64,000 bases of DNA from DASTFP01 sp963816855 (GTDB taxonomy: Bacteria; Verrucomicrobiota; Verrucomicrobiia; Chthoniobacterales; Terrimicrobiaceae), in the NCBI GenBank assembly GCA_963816855.1, contig CAWFMA010000008.1, positions 1 to 64,000 of the forward strand, read 5' to 3'. The notes under the pieces are model-generated. The model saw only the letters and a list, made by a program, of their open reading frames with translations. It did no database searches and was not told where the DNA came from. The translations under genes were made by a program, and so were the position numbers. Shown in pieces: positions 37,072-46,073 of this stretch. Every line of letters begins with the position of its first letter. Positions within the stretch are counted from its first letter, which is position 1.

Positions 37072-37323
37072 ATGAAAACTTTCAAACTCACAAAAGGAAA
37101 GCTCTACAGGCTTCGAGAAGCCGCCACCAAAGTGTCGGGCTTTATCGACACGCTGAATCTCACGAAGGAAGAGCGCACCGACTTGTACGCGACGCTTTTC
37201 TACGCCCACGTCAAGCATACCCAGAACGATCTCGGAGACCTGCAAGGCCTGCAGTGCGTTCTCGAGCGGTTCAGCCTCATGGTGGGCAAGCTGCTCGCTC
37301 ACAAAGACGTTATCATTAGATGA
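37072..37323 (+). CDS. Small conserved-looking hypothetical protein
   Basis: 83 residues from ATG 37072: FKLTKGKLYRLREAATKVSG, FIDTLNLTKEERTDLYATLF and YAHVKHTQNDLGDLQGLQCV. It is a mostly helical, basic, soluble protein with balanced composition that looks real. No family recognised. Confidence 0.6.
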   Translation: MKTFKLTKGKLYRLREAATKVSGFIDTLNLTKEERTDLYATLFYAHVKHTQNDLGDLQGLQCVLERFSLMVGKLLAHKDVIIR

Positions 37324-37555
37324 AGGCGGCGGGCCGCATCTTCCGCTCCGCAAAGCTTAGAGCCGGCGAAAAGAGCAGCGGCTCTCCGGGAGGACCGCGC
37401 CGCGCAGGCGGCCCCAAGAGTCGATCGCTGCTTTGGAATTTCGCTAACTTGTTTCGCGCCCCTCGAAAAAACATGGGCATTCGCAAAACCGGCCTTCGCC
37501 TGATCCTTGATGGCTGACGCGTCGCGACCATAATTTCCCCCCACGGAAACACGGA

Positions 37556-37609
37556 GCGCGCTGGCCATATCCCGACCTGATACCGGTTCGGGCCGGGGGG
37601 CCAGCGCGC
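37556..37609. terminator. Long GC-rich hairpin after the LytTR gene
   Basis: GCGCGCTGGCC (37556-37566) pairs perfectly with GGCCAGCGCGC (37599-37609), with an inner CCCGA/TCGGG stem. It lies 34 bases beyond the LytTR stop, between two convergent genes. There is no T-run after it on either strand, so it may act as an mRNA-stabilising or factor-assisted terminator hairpin. Confidence 0.45.
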
Positions 37610-37642
37610 GATCCGTCGGGGCCTGCCCGGTCGCCGTGGCTC

Positions 37643-38041
37643 TTACAGCAGTTCGTATTTGTCCCGAAAAACGGTGGTCCGCCGGCGCGAAAGCACGACC
37701 TCTTTTCCTTCTCCGAGAACAAAGAGCAGGCGACCATTCTCGAGTAAGCGCGGGGTTCTGACCTGCGTAACATTGACAAGACAACCGCGGCTGGCGCGAA
37801 AAAAAGTCGAGCCGTCCAGCCGGCTCTCGCAATCCTTTAGCGCGGTGCGCACCCAAAACTTTCCGCCGGAGAAGTAAACGAGGGTGTAATTCCGGTAGGC
37901 CTGGAGAAAGAAAATCTCCTCAAACCGGATGAGCTTGCATCGAACATCGTCGGTTAGCAGAACGAAATCACCGCGGCGGAAGAGAGCGAATCCCATTTCC
38001 TCGTTTTCACTGGGCGTTTCCGGCTGTTTCTCAATAACCAC
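37643..38041 (-). CDS. Stand-alone LytTR DNA-binding regulator
   Basis: About 132 residues from a GTG at 38041 (an ATG at 37996 is possible). LytTR blocks: GDFVLLTDDVRCKLIRFEEI, FFLQAYRNYTLVYFSGGKFW, STFFRASRGCLVNVTQV and LGEGKEVVLSRRRTTVFRDK. It has no receiver domain. It is clearly paralogous to the protein at 14636-15049. It is divergent from the acyltransferase gene, separated by about 190 bases, and may control it. LytTR proteins bind direct repeats upstream of targets; I could not identify a site with confidence. Confidence 0.87.
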   Translation of the reverse strand: MVIEKQPETPSENEEMGFALFRRGDFVLLTDDVRCKLIRFEEIFFLQAYRNYTLVYFSGGKFWVRTALKDCESRLDGSTFFRASRGCLVNVTQVRTPRLLENGRLLFVLGEGKEVVLSRRRTTVFRDKYELL

Positions 38042-38231
38042 TCTTAGCAGCGTGTTGATTGCTCAGGACCGTTATAGTTTTTTGCCCTCGCGACAATCGG
38101 GTAGAGGCCTGAGGAGCGAATACGGGCGGCGACCGGTCATCGCCATCAGTGCCGGTTTTCCGCAGGCGGACGCCGGCGAGATTTCTCGTTTGGATTCTTG
38201 GAAAGGCGTTATACAAAGGAACGGCCCCCCT

Positions 38232-39365
38232 ATGAAACGCCTGGTCTGGCTCGACATCGCCAAGGGACTCGCAATCCTTTGGGTCGTCTATTTCCATTTT
38301 TTCAAAACGTATCGCGACTGGGCTCCCTATCCGATGTCCGGGCATTTCATCGCGGAAGTGTCCGGTGAACACGGCTGGGACGGCTTGGCAGCGTCGGTCG
38401 AGACCGCCGCGAAGATCGTCTGGTACGCAATCTCGGGTTGCGGTTTCCATGCCGTCGGCCTGTTTATCATCGTCAGCGGTTGGTCGTTGGCTTCGGCAAC
38501 GGCCCGCCGCGAGGCAAAAGCCCCTCTGGCGTGGGGCCCATGGTACAAAGCCCGATTCATCCGCTTGTACCCGATGTATTGGCTCGCGCATCTGGTCTAT
38601 CTCGTGTCGCCGTTCGTGGCGCGCCTGGAGCCGATTGACTATCGCTTTCTGATCAGTCTCACCGGGCTGCGAATGATCAATATCTCGATGAACTTCATGT
38701 ACCTCAACGCGGCGTGGTGGTATTTCTCAATGTTGATCCAGCTCTACCTGATCTTTCCCGTCCTCTACATGGCGATGCGGAAGCTCGGCTTGGTCTTTTT
38801 TCTCCTGTTGGCTTTCGCGGTCGGTTTTGGCACCCGCTACCTGCTGCTCGAGGTGTGGAGCGCGAACGGCGCCTGGATTCTCGGCGGAAACGCCTTGTCG
38901 CGGCTGCCGGAATTCGCGCTGGGCATGATACTGGGAATGCTCTTCCTTGCCGATTCGGAGCGGCTCGAGAAATTCCTTCTCGGCGGTGCGGGGCTCGTCC
39001 TCGGACTGGCCCTCTATCTGGTTGCGCCCTATTTTTACAGCGGAGGCACTCCATACGTCTTCGCCGATCTCTGGACCGGCACGTGCTGCTTTTTATCCGT
39101 GGCCGGCGTTGCGGGCCTGCTCGCGAAATGGCCGCCGGCGGCCAAATGGATTGCCCTGGTGGGAGCGTTTTCCTACGGGATTTACCTGGTCCATCAGCCC
39201 TACGTCATCTGGCTGGGACTTCGCATCCAGGAGCAGCCCGTGTGGGTATTTTTCGGGCTCTCCGTGATCGTCCTTGTCGTGCTCAGCGCCTGGGGCCTCG
39301 TCCTGGAGAAGTTCGCGAACGCCATGCTCGAAAAGGTTATCGGCGGCAAGAAGAAGCCCGCGTGA
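38232..39365 (+). CDS. Acyltransferase-3 family membrane protein
   Basis: 377 residues from ATG 38232, just after CCCCCCT. About ten membrane helices. Family landmarks: VWLDIAKGLAILWVVYFHFF, GLFIIVSGWSLASATARR, YKARFIRLYPMYWLAHLVYL and FSYGIYLVHQPYVIWLG. Acyltransferase-3/OafA proteins transfer acetyl or other acyl groups to sugars of surface polysaccharides or to peptidoglycan. Substrate unknown. The upstream frame (to 37929) is antisense to the LytTR gene and rejected. Confidence 0.9.
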   Translation: MKRLVWLDIAKGLAILWVVYFHFFKTYRDWAPYPMSGHFIAEVSGEHGWDGLAASVETAAKIVWYAISGCGFHAVGLFIIVSGWSLASATARREAKAPLAWGPWYKARFIRLYPMYWLAHLVYLVSPFVARLEPIDYRFLISLTGLRMINISMNFMYLNAAWWYFSMLIQLYLIFPVLYMAMRKLGLVFFLLLAFAVGFGTRYLLLEVWSANGAWILGGNALSRLPEFALGMILGMLFLADSERLEKFLLGGAGLVLGLALYLVAPYFYSGGTPYVFADLWTGTCCFLSVAGVAGLLAKWPPAAKWIALVGAFSYGIYLVHQPYVIWLGLRIQEQPVWVFFGLSVIVLVVLSAWGLVLEKFANAMLEKVIGGKKKPA

Positions 39366-39523
39366 GGAAGACTCGCCAGCCGCGCCCGGCAAACAGGCAG
39401 CCCGGGAGCTTGTCACCACTAGGAATCCCCCCGGGAACTTCGTCGCGACGCGGAACCGCGGCGGACGGTTGGCGATGGGAGGCTGGCTTGACGGCCTGTG
39501 GCGCCAGGACCTAGAACGCTTGC

Positions 39524-39715
39524 ATGCCGAAGTTCGTCTATTTAACGCAATCCAAAACGTATTTGAATCTCGATCACGTGACCGCGGTGAAAGTTCAGAA
39601 GGAATCCGGGCAAGATCGCGCGGAAGTGCTGCTGGCCGGAATCGATCGGCCCGAACTTATTTCCGACACCGACGTCGAACTGTTGCTCGTGGAGTTGAAC
39701 AAGAAATTTGAGTAG
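39524..39715 (+). CDS. Small hypothetical protein
   Basis: 63 residues: FVYLTQSKTYLNLDHVTAVK, VQKESGQDRAEVLLAGIDRP and DVELLLVELNKKF. Alternating hydrophobic strands and a final amphipathic helix suggest a small beta-fold regulator or structural protein. It lies 86 bases before glycerate kinase, same strand. Codon pattern fits the neighbours. Confidence 0.6.
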   Translation: MPKFVYLTQSKTYLNLDHVTAVKVQKESGQDRAEVLLAGIDRPELISDTDVELLLVELNKKFE

Positions 39716-39801
39716 CCGAGCCGACCGGGACTTCCCATGGATCGCTGGACACCCGCGCGAAGGCGCCACGCAACCGGGTGCGGCGGATTCCCTTTTCTCG
39801 C

Positions 39802-40908
39802 ATGCGAATTCTGATTGCCCCCGACAAATTCAAGGGATCTCTCACCGCCGGAGACGCCGCCGCGGCCATCCGCGCCGGCTTTGATTCCGTCTTTTCCGGG
39901 GCGGAATTCGATCTCGTCCCCGTGGCGGACGGCGGAGAAGGGACCGCGGAAATCTTCCGTCAGGCGCTTGGCGGCGAACATGTCGAGATCGCCAGCCACG
40001 ACGCGCTCGGGCGGGAGATTACCGCCTCCTATTCGTTGATCCCCGGCGAGATCGCGGTGATCGATATGAGCTCGGCATCGGGTTTGTGGCGGATCTCCGA
40101 CGACCAGCGCGATCCCTTGCGCTCATCGACCTTCGGAACCGGCGAACTCGTGGCGGACGCCATCGCGCGCGGGGCGAAAGATCTCATCATTGGCCTGGGA
40201 GGAAGCGCAACGAACGATGGAGGCGCCGGTATGGCCGCGGCGCTGGGCTGGAAATTTCTCGACGAAAAAGGTGAACCCGTCCCTTCGCGACCGTCGGAAT
40301 TTCTTCGGTTCCGCCGAATTGTGACTCCGGAAGCGCGCGCCTTTCGCTCGGTTACCGGGCTCTGCGATGTCAAGAACCCGCTCCTGGGCGAGCTGGGCGC
40401 GACCAAGGTGTTCGGCCCGCAGAAAGGCGCCACCCCGGAAATGCAGGTGACCTTGGAGCGCTCGCTCGAGCATCTTGCGCACTTATTTGCCGATCAATTC
40501 GGTATCGACCATGCGAACAGCCCGGGCGCCGGAGCGGCCGGCGGCCTCGGCTTCGGCCTTCTGGCCTTCTGCGGCGGTTCCCTCGAGCCCGGCTTTCAGG
40601 CCGTTTCCCGCCTGATGGACCTCGAGAACAAAGTTCGCCTCGCCGACCTCGTCCTCACGGGCGAAGGACGTCTCGACGCGCAATCCTTGCAAGGCAAGGC
40701 GCCCTACGAAATCGGGCGACTGGCCGCGAGCCACGGCAAACCCGTTATTGGATTTGCTGGGCTGGTGGACGAAGAGTTTCCGGAACTGGACGCCTGCGTG
40801 CCGATTGCCAACGGCCCGCTGACCCTCGATGAATCGCGCCAGCGCGCGGCCGAACTGCTGCGCTCCGCGGCGGAACGAACCGCCCGGCTTCTGAAGATCA
40901 AATTATGA
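39802..40908 (+). CDS. Glycerate kinase (GlxK/GarK family)
   Basis: 368 residues from ATG 39802. It phosphorylates D-glycerate with ATP. Family blocks: RILIAPDKFKGSLTAGDAAA, FDLVPVADGGEGTAE, VIDMSSASGLWRI, GLGGSATNDGGAGMAAALGW, TGLCDVKNPLLGELGATKVF, LVLTGEGRLDAQSLQGK. The stop overlaps fabD by four bases. Two-gene coupling with a fatty-acid enzyme is not an obvious pathway link. Confidence 0.94.
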   Translation: MRILIAPDKFKGSLTAGDAAAAIRAGFDSVFSGAEFDLVPVADGGEGTAEIFRQALGGEHVEIASHDALGREITASYSLIPGEIAVIDMSSASGLWRISDDQRDPLRSSTFGTGELVADAIARGAKDLIIGLGGSATNDGGAGMAAALGWKFLDEKGEPVPSRPSEFLRFRRIVTPEARAFRSVTGLCDVKNPLLGELGATKVFGPQKGATPEMQVTLERSLEHLAHLFADQFGIDHANSPGAGAAGGLGFGLLAFCGGSLEPGFQAVSRLMDLENKVRLADLVLTGEGRLDAQSLQGKAPYEIGRLAASHGKPVIGFAGLVDEEFPELDACVPIANGPLTLDESRQRAAELLRSAAERTARLLKIKL

Positions 40909-41849
40909 GCCACAAAATCGCCCTCTTGTTTGCCGGCCAGGGCGCTCAGGCCGTCGGCATGGGAAAAGACCTGGCCGCCGAATATCCTGTCGCGGCAAAT
41001 CTCTTCAGGCGGGCCGACGAAATCCTTGGCTTTCCGCTTTCGCGAATCGCCTTTGAAGGCCCGGTGGACGAATTGACGAAAACGTCGGTTTGCCAGCCGG
41101 CGCTTTATGTCCACGGACTGGCCGGCCTCGCAGCCCTCCAGGAAAGAATCCCCGGCTTCAGCTTTGGCGCGACGGCAGGCCTCTCGCTCGGGGAATTTAC
41201 GGCCCACGCCGCGGCGGGAACCTTCGACTTCGAAACCGGCCTCCGCCTGGTAGCGAAACGCTCTCGGGCGATGCAAGAAGCCTGCGAGAAAACGGAAGGC
41301 ACCATGGCCGCGGTGATCGGGGGCGAAGAAAACCGCATTCGCGAACTGGCCGCCGCCGCCGACGTTGACGTCGCGAACCTGAACAGTCCGGGACAGATCG
41401 TTTTATCCGGCGAAGCTTCCAAGATCGCCGTTGCGGTTTCCCTGGCCAAAGAATATGGAGCCCGGAAAGCCGTGGAGCTCCAAGTCGCGGGCGCCTTCCA
41501 TTCCCGCTTGATGGAAAGCGCCTACCTCAAACTCAAGGAAGCCCTGGAAGCAACTCCGTTCAACACGCCCACGGTGCCCGTTGTTTGCAACGTGGATGCC
41601 ACGGCGGTAGACGATCCAGCTTCAATCCGGCGCACGCTCGCAGATCAAGTCACCGGAAGCGTTCGCTGGACCGAAAGCATCGGATACCTGATTGATCACC
41701 TGCATTGCAGCCAGTTCGTCGAGATTGGCCTGGGCGGCGTCCTGGCCGGGCTGGTGAGCCGCATCCGAAAAGGAACGCCGGTCATCCCGGTCTCCGATTC
41801 GGCAACGCTCGCCACCGCGGTGAACGCGCTGCGGCAACCGCCGGCGTAA
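40905..41849 (+). CDS. fabD: Malonyl-CoA:ACP transacylase
   Basis: 314 residues. It loads malonate onto acyl carrier protein for fatty-acid synthesis. LLFAGQGAQAVGMGKDLAAE opens the fold, the catalytic Ser is in GLSLGEFTAHA and the His in AGAFHSRLMESA; QIVLSGEASKI and FVEIGLGGVLAGL are further family motifs. The start overlaps the glycerate kinase stop (ATGA). No other fab gene is in the window. Confidence 0.95.
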   Translation: MSHKIALLFAGQGAQAVGMGKDLAAEYPVAANLFRRADEILGFPLSRIAFEGPVDELTKTSVCQPALYVHGLAGLAALQERIPGFSFGATAGLSLGEFTAHAAAGTFDFETGLRLVAKRSRAMQEACEKTEGTMAAVIGGEENRIRELAAAADVDVANLNSPGQIVLSGEASKIAVAVSLAKEYGARKAVELQVAGAFHSRLMESAYLKLKEALEATPFNTPTVPVVCNVDATAVDDPASIRRTLADQVTGSVRWTESIGYLIDHLHCSQFVEIGLGGVLAGLVSRIRKGTPVIPVSDSATLATAVNALRQPPA

Positions 41850-41925
41850 GTTTCTCAGAAACCGAAGCCGATCGCCGCCAGGATTTCCCCCGGGCTGGAA
41901 TCGGGAGTCCCTTCCGGAACCCTGG

Positions 41926-42417
41926 TCAGCCGGGGGGCGCGAACGCCGCGAGAATCAGCCGGACGATCTCCGCTGGATCATTCGCCGCGTCGATGATCAG
42001 GGCATTTTCGGGATCTTCCAGCGCCTCAAACTGGCTTCGCAACAAGGCTGGATTGAAAAAATGGTCCTTTCTGGACCGGAGCCGCGCCGCGATGTGCTCG
42101 AACTCCCCGCGAAGATACACGAACTTGACGTCCGAATCATTGGGCGCGAGGGCATCGCGATAGCAGCCCTTAAGGGCGGAGCAGGCCAGCACATGCCCAG
42201 GCTCATCCCGCCCCCAGCTCTCAATCGCGGCCCGGATGGACCGGAGCCAGGGTTCTCGATCTTCGTCGGTCAGCGGGAGGCCGCTTTGCATCTTGGCCAC
42301 ATTGGCCGCGCTATGGAAGCCATCCGCGTCGCTGAACTTCCAGCCCAGCGCCGCGGAAAGCTTTAAGCCGACCGTCGTTTTGCCCGAGCCGGAAACTCCC
42401 ATTATTACAATGATCAT
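41926..42417 (-). CDS. gntK: Gluconokinase
   Basis: 163 residues from ATG 42417 (a TTG at 42432 is a poorer start). P-loop GVSGSGKTTVGLKLS, the substrate region DADGFHSAANVAKMQSGLPL, TDEDREPWL, ACSALKGCYRDAL and FVYLRGEFEHIAARLRSRKD, all typical of the thermoresistant GntK family. It makes 6-phosphogluconate, feeding the pentose phosphate route that also includes rpiB and rpe in this window. Confidence 0.94.
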   Translation of the reverse strand: MIIVIMGVSGSGKTTVGLKLSAALGWKFSDADGFHSAANVAKMQSGLPLTDEDREPWLRSIRAAIESWGRDEPGHVLACSALKGCYRDALAPNDSDVKFVYLRGEFEHIAARLRSRKDHFFNPALLRSQFEALEDPENALIIDAANDPAEIVRLILAAFAPPG

Positions 42418-42559
42418 GGCTGTTCTGAACAAACTCGCTGGTTATCATGAAAAAGAGAAAATGACCATTCCGCGTTCGCCGAACAGAGACCCCGTCTCAA
42501 GTGAGAGGGATCTCCGCGATGCGACTTGAAGCGCGGACAGTTTTTCGTGAAGGTAGCTC

Positions 42560-43498
42560 ATGACAGCCGTCGCCACCGACATCGTAGAAGAGATTCTCGA
42601 CCTCAAGGAGAGACGAAACGCGGTGATCCTTGCCCACAACTATCAAGTGGGGCCGATTCAGGATCTCGCGGATTTTGTCGGCGATTCCCTCGGGCTGAGC
42701 TACAAGGCTTCTGAAACGGACGCGGAGGTGATCGCCTTTTGCGGCGTCCATTTCATGGGCGAAACGGCAAAGATCATAAACCCCGCCAAGACGGTGGTGA
42801 TTCCGGACATGGATGCCGGCTGCTCCCTCTCCGAATCGTGCCCGGCGGAAGATCTCGCCGCCTTTCTGGCCAACCATGCCGGGAAAAACTACTACGTCAT
42901 CGCCTATATCAATTGCAGCGCGGGAGTCAAAGCGCTGGCGGATGTCATTTGCACGAGCGGCAACGCCGTCAAGATCGTGGAGAGCGCTCCGGCGGATCGA
43001 CCGATACTCTTTGTCCCGGACCAGAATCTCGGCTCGTGGGTCATGGAAAAAACCGGGCGCAAAATGGACCTTTGGCAGGGCAACTGCTACGTCCACGTCG
43101 AATTCACTCGCAACAGCATCGCCTCGATCCGGGAGAAGTATCCCGGCGCCGAGGTGGTCGCGCATCCTGAATGCACCTACGCGGTGCGGATGCTCGCCGA
43201 CGAAGTCTGTTCGACCGAAAAAATGGTCAGCTACTGCCGGGAAAGCCCCGCCAAAGCATTTATCATCGTAACCGAAAGCGGAATGCTTCACCGATTGAAA
43301 AAAGAGGTGCCCGGCAAGGAATTTATCCCCGGTCCGACCGATCTTTGCGCCTGCAATAACTGCCGCTATATGAAGCTCAACACGCTCGAAAAGCTACGTG
43401 ATTGTCTCGACTACCTGGAACCGGAAATCACCATCCCGGAGCCCGTCCGCGTGAAGGCGGAGCGCTCGGTCCGGCGGATGCTCGAATTGAGCCGCTAG
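42560..43498 (+). CDS. nadA: Quinolinate synthase
   Basis: 312 residues. It condenses iminoaspartate and dihydroxyacetone phosphate in NAD synthesis with a [4Fe-4S] cluster. Three cluster cysteines are visible in IAFCGVHFMGETAKI, VAHPECTYAVR and PTDLCACNNCRYMKLNT. Other signatures: ILAHNYQVGPIQDLADFVGD, IPDMDAGCSLSESCP, AYINCSAGVKALADVICTSG. The stop TAG is part of the CTAG target duplication of the following MITE-like element. No nadB or nadC is adjacent. Confidence 0.96.
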   Translation: MTAVATDIVEEILDLKERRNAVILAHNYQVGPIQDLADFVGDSLGLSYKASETDAEVIAFCGVHFMGETAKIINPAKTVVIPDMDAGCSLSESCPAEDLAAFLANHAGKNYYVIAYINCSAGVKALADVICTSGNAVKIVESAPADRPILFVPDQNLGSWVMEKTGRKMDLWQGNCYVHVEFTRNSIASIREKYPGAEVVAHPECTYAVRMLADEVCSTEKMVSYCRESPAKAFIIVTESGMLHRLKKEVPGKEFIPGPTDLCACNNCRYMKLNTLEKLRDCLDYLEPEITIPEPVRVKAERSVRRMLELSR

Positions 43499-43702
43499 GA
43501 GACTGTTGAGAAACCCGCGTATGCCACGTTGCGGTCAATTTTGGGAAGATCGCAAGGAGCCAAGCGCAGGCTTGATGGGGTTGCGGGGTCCCCATCTCCC
43601 CTCAAGCCGTGGCGCTACGGAGAAGCTTGGCGACACCGGGAGGGCCGAAAATTGGCGCAACTCCCCGAAGGGCGCGACACGCGCGGGTTTTTCAACAGTC
43701 TC
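43499..43702. mobile_element. MITE-like element, family A copy 2
   Basis: A 204-bp element with near-perfect inverted ends (GAGACTGTTGAGAAACCC at the left, GAGACTGTTGAAAAACCC read in from the right) and direct CTAG on both sides (43495-43498 and 43703-43706). About 100 left-end bases and a central GGGCCGAAAATTGG block are shared with the element at 31375-31704, which is longer on its right side. The left CTAG includes the nadA stop, so the gene is not broken. Confidence 0.85.
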
Positions 43703-43727
43703 CTAGGCGTCCCAGGCTGCCCGAGTC

Positions 43728-44111
43728 ATGCGCTACCTCGTCAAGGCACGGATCAAGCCGGGAAGGGAAAAGGAACTCCTGCAGGCCGTCGCGCAGGGCA
43801 CCCTTGGCCTCGGGTCGATCGCGGGAGACGAATACATCGATGACATGCGGCATGCCCGCCTGCGGCAGGACGGCACCGCCGAATGGGTGGAAGTATGCTA
43901 TTGCGCGACACCCCTCGAGGAAGAGCGCCCCTACTGGGAGGATTTCTTCGACTTGGTATCAGTTCAGGACGCTCATGCCCGGCGCAATTGCCGCCATGAA
44001 AACGGTTCGGAACGCTGGGCCTGCAGCAATTGCACATGCACCGCGAAATTGGAAGAGCGCCTCGAAAAAGCCGGACAGCCGTTCTTAAAGGCACTCTCTA
44101 ATTCACTCTAG
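43728..44111 (+). CDS. Conserved hypothetical protein with Cys-rich segment
   Basis: 127 residues from ATG 43728. An N-terminal ferredoxin-like strand-helix (RYLVKARIKPGREKELLQAV) is followed by DEYIDDMRHARLRQDGTAEW and a cysteine-rich stretch near the end (CRHENGSERWACSNCTCTAK). The CxxCxC may bind metal. I have no functional name for it. It reads cleanly and has good codon bias. Confidence 0.7.
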   Translation: MRYLVKARIKPGREKELLQAVAQGTLGLGSIAGDEYIDDMRHARLRQDGTAEWVEVCYCATPLEEERPYWEDFFDLVSVQDAHARRNCRHENGSERWACSNCTCTAKLEERLEKAGQPFLKALSNSL

Positions 44112-44154
44112 TTACTTAGGAAACAAGCCTTATACATAATTTTATTTCCTTTCC

Positions 44155-45222
44155 GTGAAATCGCTTCTTTTGCTTGCCGGCACAAAAAAGGGTCTTTTTC
44201 TCCTTCGAACCACTGATAGGGACAGCTGGGATTTGAGTGGACCGTTTCAAACCGGCCGCGAGATCCACCACGCTGTTTACGACGCCCGCAACGGCGCGAT
44301 TTATGCCACTTCGAACGATTCCTGGTTCGGCTCCGAGATTGTCCGTTCGTCCGATCTGGGAAAATCCTGGGAGACCTCGGATCGAAATCCCGGTTTTGCC
44401 GAGGGGTCGGACCTAAAGATTGAGCGCATCTGGCATATCGAACCGGGGCGCGCCGATCAGCCCGCGACGATTTACGCCGGAGTCGCTCCGGCGGCCCTGT
44501 TTCAAAGCGCCGATCACGGGAACACATGGTCCGAGATTTCGACCCTGACGGATCACCCCACCCGCCCCAGGTGGAACCCCGGCGCGGGTGGGCTGTGCCT
44601 GCACTCCATCGTCCTCGATCCGGAGAATCCCGAGCGGATGTTTGTCGGGATTTCGGCGGTCGGAGTCTTTCGTTCGGATGATTCCGGCAAATCCTGGCAG
44701 CTTGCCAACCGGGGAACGCGGGCGGAATTCATGCCCAACAAATACCCGGAGTTCGGCCAATGCGTTCACAAATTGTTGCTCGCCGACGGCCGCTTGTACC
44801 AACAGAACCACTGCGGCGTCTATCGCAGTGAAAACGCCGGGCAGGATTGGACGGAAATTACCGCCGGGCTCCCCTCGGACTTTGGATTTCCGCTCGCAAT
44901 TCATCCGCGGCAACCCGAGACAATCTACGTCATCCCGCTGCAGGGCGCGGAGTTTCGCTGTCCGCCCGGCGGACAGCTCCGGGTCTTTCGGAGCCACAAC
45001 GGCGGAGACTCCTGGGAGGGGCTTACGAAAGGCCTGCCGCAACAGGCGGCATTCGGCGGCGTCCTGCGGGAGGGAATGGCCACCGACTCTCTCGAACCGG
45101 CAGGGATCTACTTTGGCACAAACACGGGAAAGCTCTTCGCATCCAAGGACGAAGGCGACACATGGCGAGCCATCGCCGACGACCTTCCTCCGATTTTCTC
45201 CGTCGAGACCGCGCTCGTCTGA
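44155..45222 (+). CDS. Asp-box (BNR) beta-propeller protein
   Basis: 355 residues from GTG 44155. At least six Asp-box motifs of the S-x-D-x-G-x-(S/T)-W type: SSDLGKSWETS, SADHGNTWSEI, SDDSGKSWQLA, SENAGQDWTEI, SHNGGDSWEGL and SKDEGDTWRAI. They are spaced for a sialidase/VPS10-like propeller. There is no signal peptide, so it is probably cytoplasmic, and the catalytic residues of sialidases are not obvious. Role unknown; related stand-alone proteins are annotated only as WD40/YVTN/BNR-like. Confidence 0.85.
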   Translation: MKSLLLLAGTKKGLFLLRTTDRDSWDLSGPFQTGREIHHAVYDARNGAIYATSNDSWFGSEIVRSSDLGKSWETSDRNPGFAEGSDLKIERIWHIEPGRADQPATIYAGVAPAALFQSADHGNTWSEISTLTDHPTRPRWNPGAGGLCLHSIVLDPENPERMFVGISAVGVFRSDDSGKSWQLANRGTRAEFMPNKYPEFGQCVHKLLLADGRLYQQNHCGVYRSENAGQDWTEITAGLPSDFGFPLAIHPRQPETIYVIPLQGAEFRCPPGGQLRVFRSHNGGDSWEGLTKGLPQQAAFGGVLREGMATDSLEPAGIYFGTNTGKLFASKDEGDTWRAIADDLPPIFSVETALV

Positions 45223-45406
45223 ACTCCCGGGTCATCGAGCAATGTATCTTTTTTTTACTCGCTTCCGACGTGAAACTTAAAACGATTTTTATCGATAAAT
45301 TGTGTTTAGCTAGGCGGAAGCCGGGACTGCTTTTCCGTGAACGGCTACCGCAAAAGGGGCGAGGTGCACCGGCAGAAAACCGCCTCGAAGAACCGATGCC
45401 TTTCTC

Positions 45407-45868
45407 TCAGGACCCGAACATCGCGGCGGCCCGCTTGTTCATCTCTTCGGGGGGGACGTCTTCCTTGCGGGTTGCAAACATCCACGTGTGGCCCGAAATG
45501 TCTTGAAGCTTGCAGCTTCTGTCTCCCCAGAACTGGTCCGTCGGCGGTTGGAGCAACTTCGCCCCGGCTGATACCGCACGATCGACGACCGCATCGACAT
45601 CCTCGAAGTAAATCAACACGGTCGTCGCCGAACCGCCAATCGACAGAGGACTGAGGTTGCCCCATTCGGGGAATTCGTCGGAAAGCATTACTCGGGCTCC
45701 ACCGATCTGCATCTCCGCGTGGCCGACTTTTCCGTCGGGCATCGGCATTCTATGCAATTCCTTCGCGCCAAAGGCCGTTTTGTAAAACTCCAGGGCGCCT
45801 GCGGCGTCCTTGCAGCAAAGGTAAGGCGTCGCTCCTTCGTAACCGTCGGGGATGGGTTTGACTGGCAT
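45407..45868 (-). CDS. VOC-family protein, PhnB-like
   Basis: 153 residues: GYEGATPYLCCKDAAGALEF, YKTAFGAKELHRMPMPDGKV, GHAEMQIGGARVMLSDEFPE and FWGDRSCKLQDISGHTWMFA, the PhnB/YdcH-like VOC layout. It ends with an EEMNKRAAAMFGS helix common to these proteins. Not C-P lyase itself. Function unknown; stress or resistance roles are guesses. Confidence 0.88.
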   Translation of the reverse strand: MPVKPIPDGYEGATPYLCCKDAAGALEFYKTAFGAKELHRMPMPDGKVGHAEMQIGGARVMLSDEFPEWGNLSPLSIGGSATTVLIYFEDVDAVVDRAVSAGAKLLQPPTDQFWGDRSCKLQDISGHTWMFATRKEDVPPEEMNKRAAAMFGS

Positions 45869-46073
45869 ACGCCAATTATGACATTCCGCGCGCCTGGGCG
45901 AAAGTTTTTCACGATCTGATTTCGGGACCGCAAAACGTTCCTAGCGACCGCCGCCGGTTGAGACGGCTGCTGGCCAGGCAAGCCGTTGGGGCACCGTTAT
46001 CCAGGAGAAGGGTCGATCTTGGGGGCCATCGAGTTGCGCGACCATTCCCGATGCGGCGCCGTCGCGTAGGTTC

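Noticed and set aside
36625..37353. A 242-codon minus-strand ORF
   Set aside because: Runs through the likely real small plus-strand gene and an intergenic region, with skewed composition.
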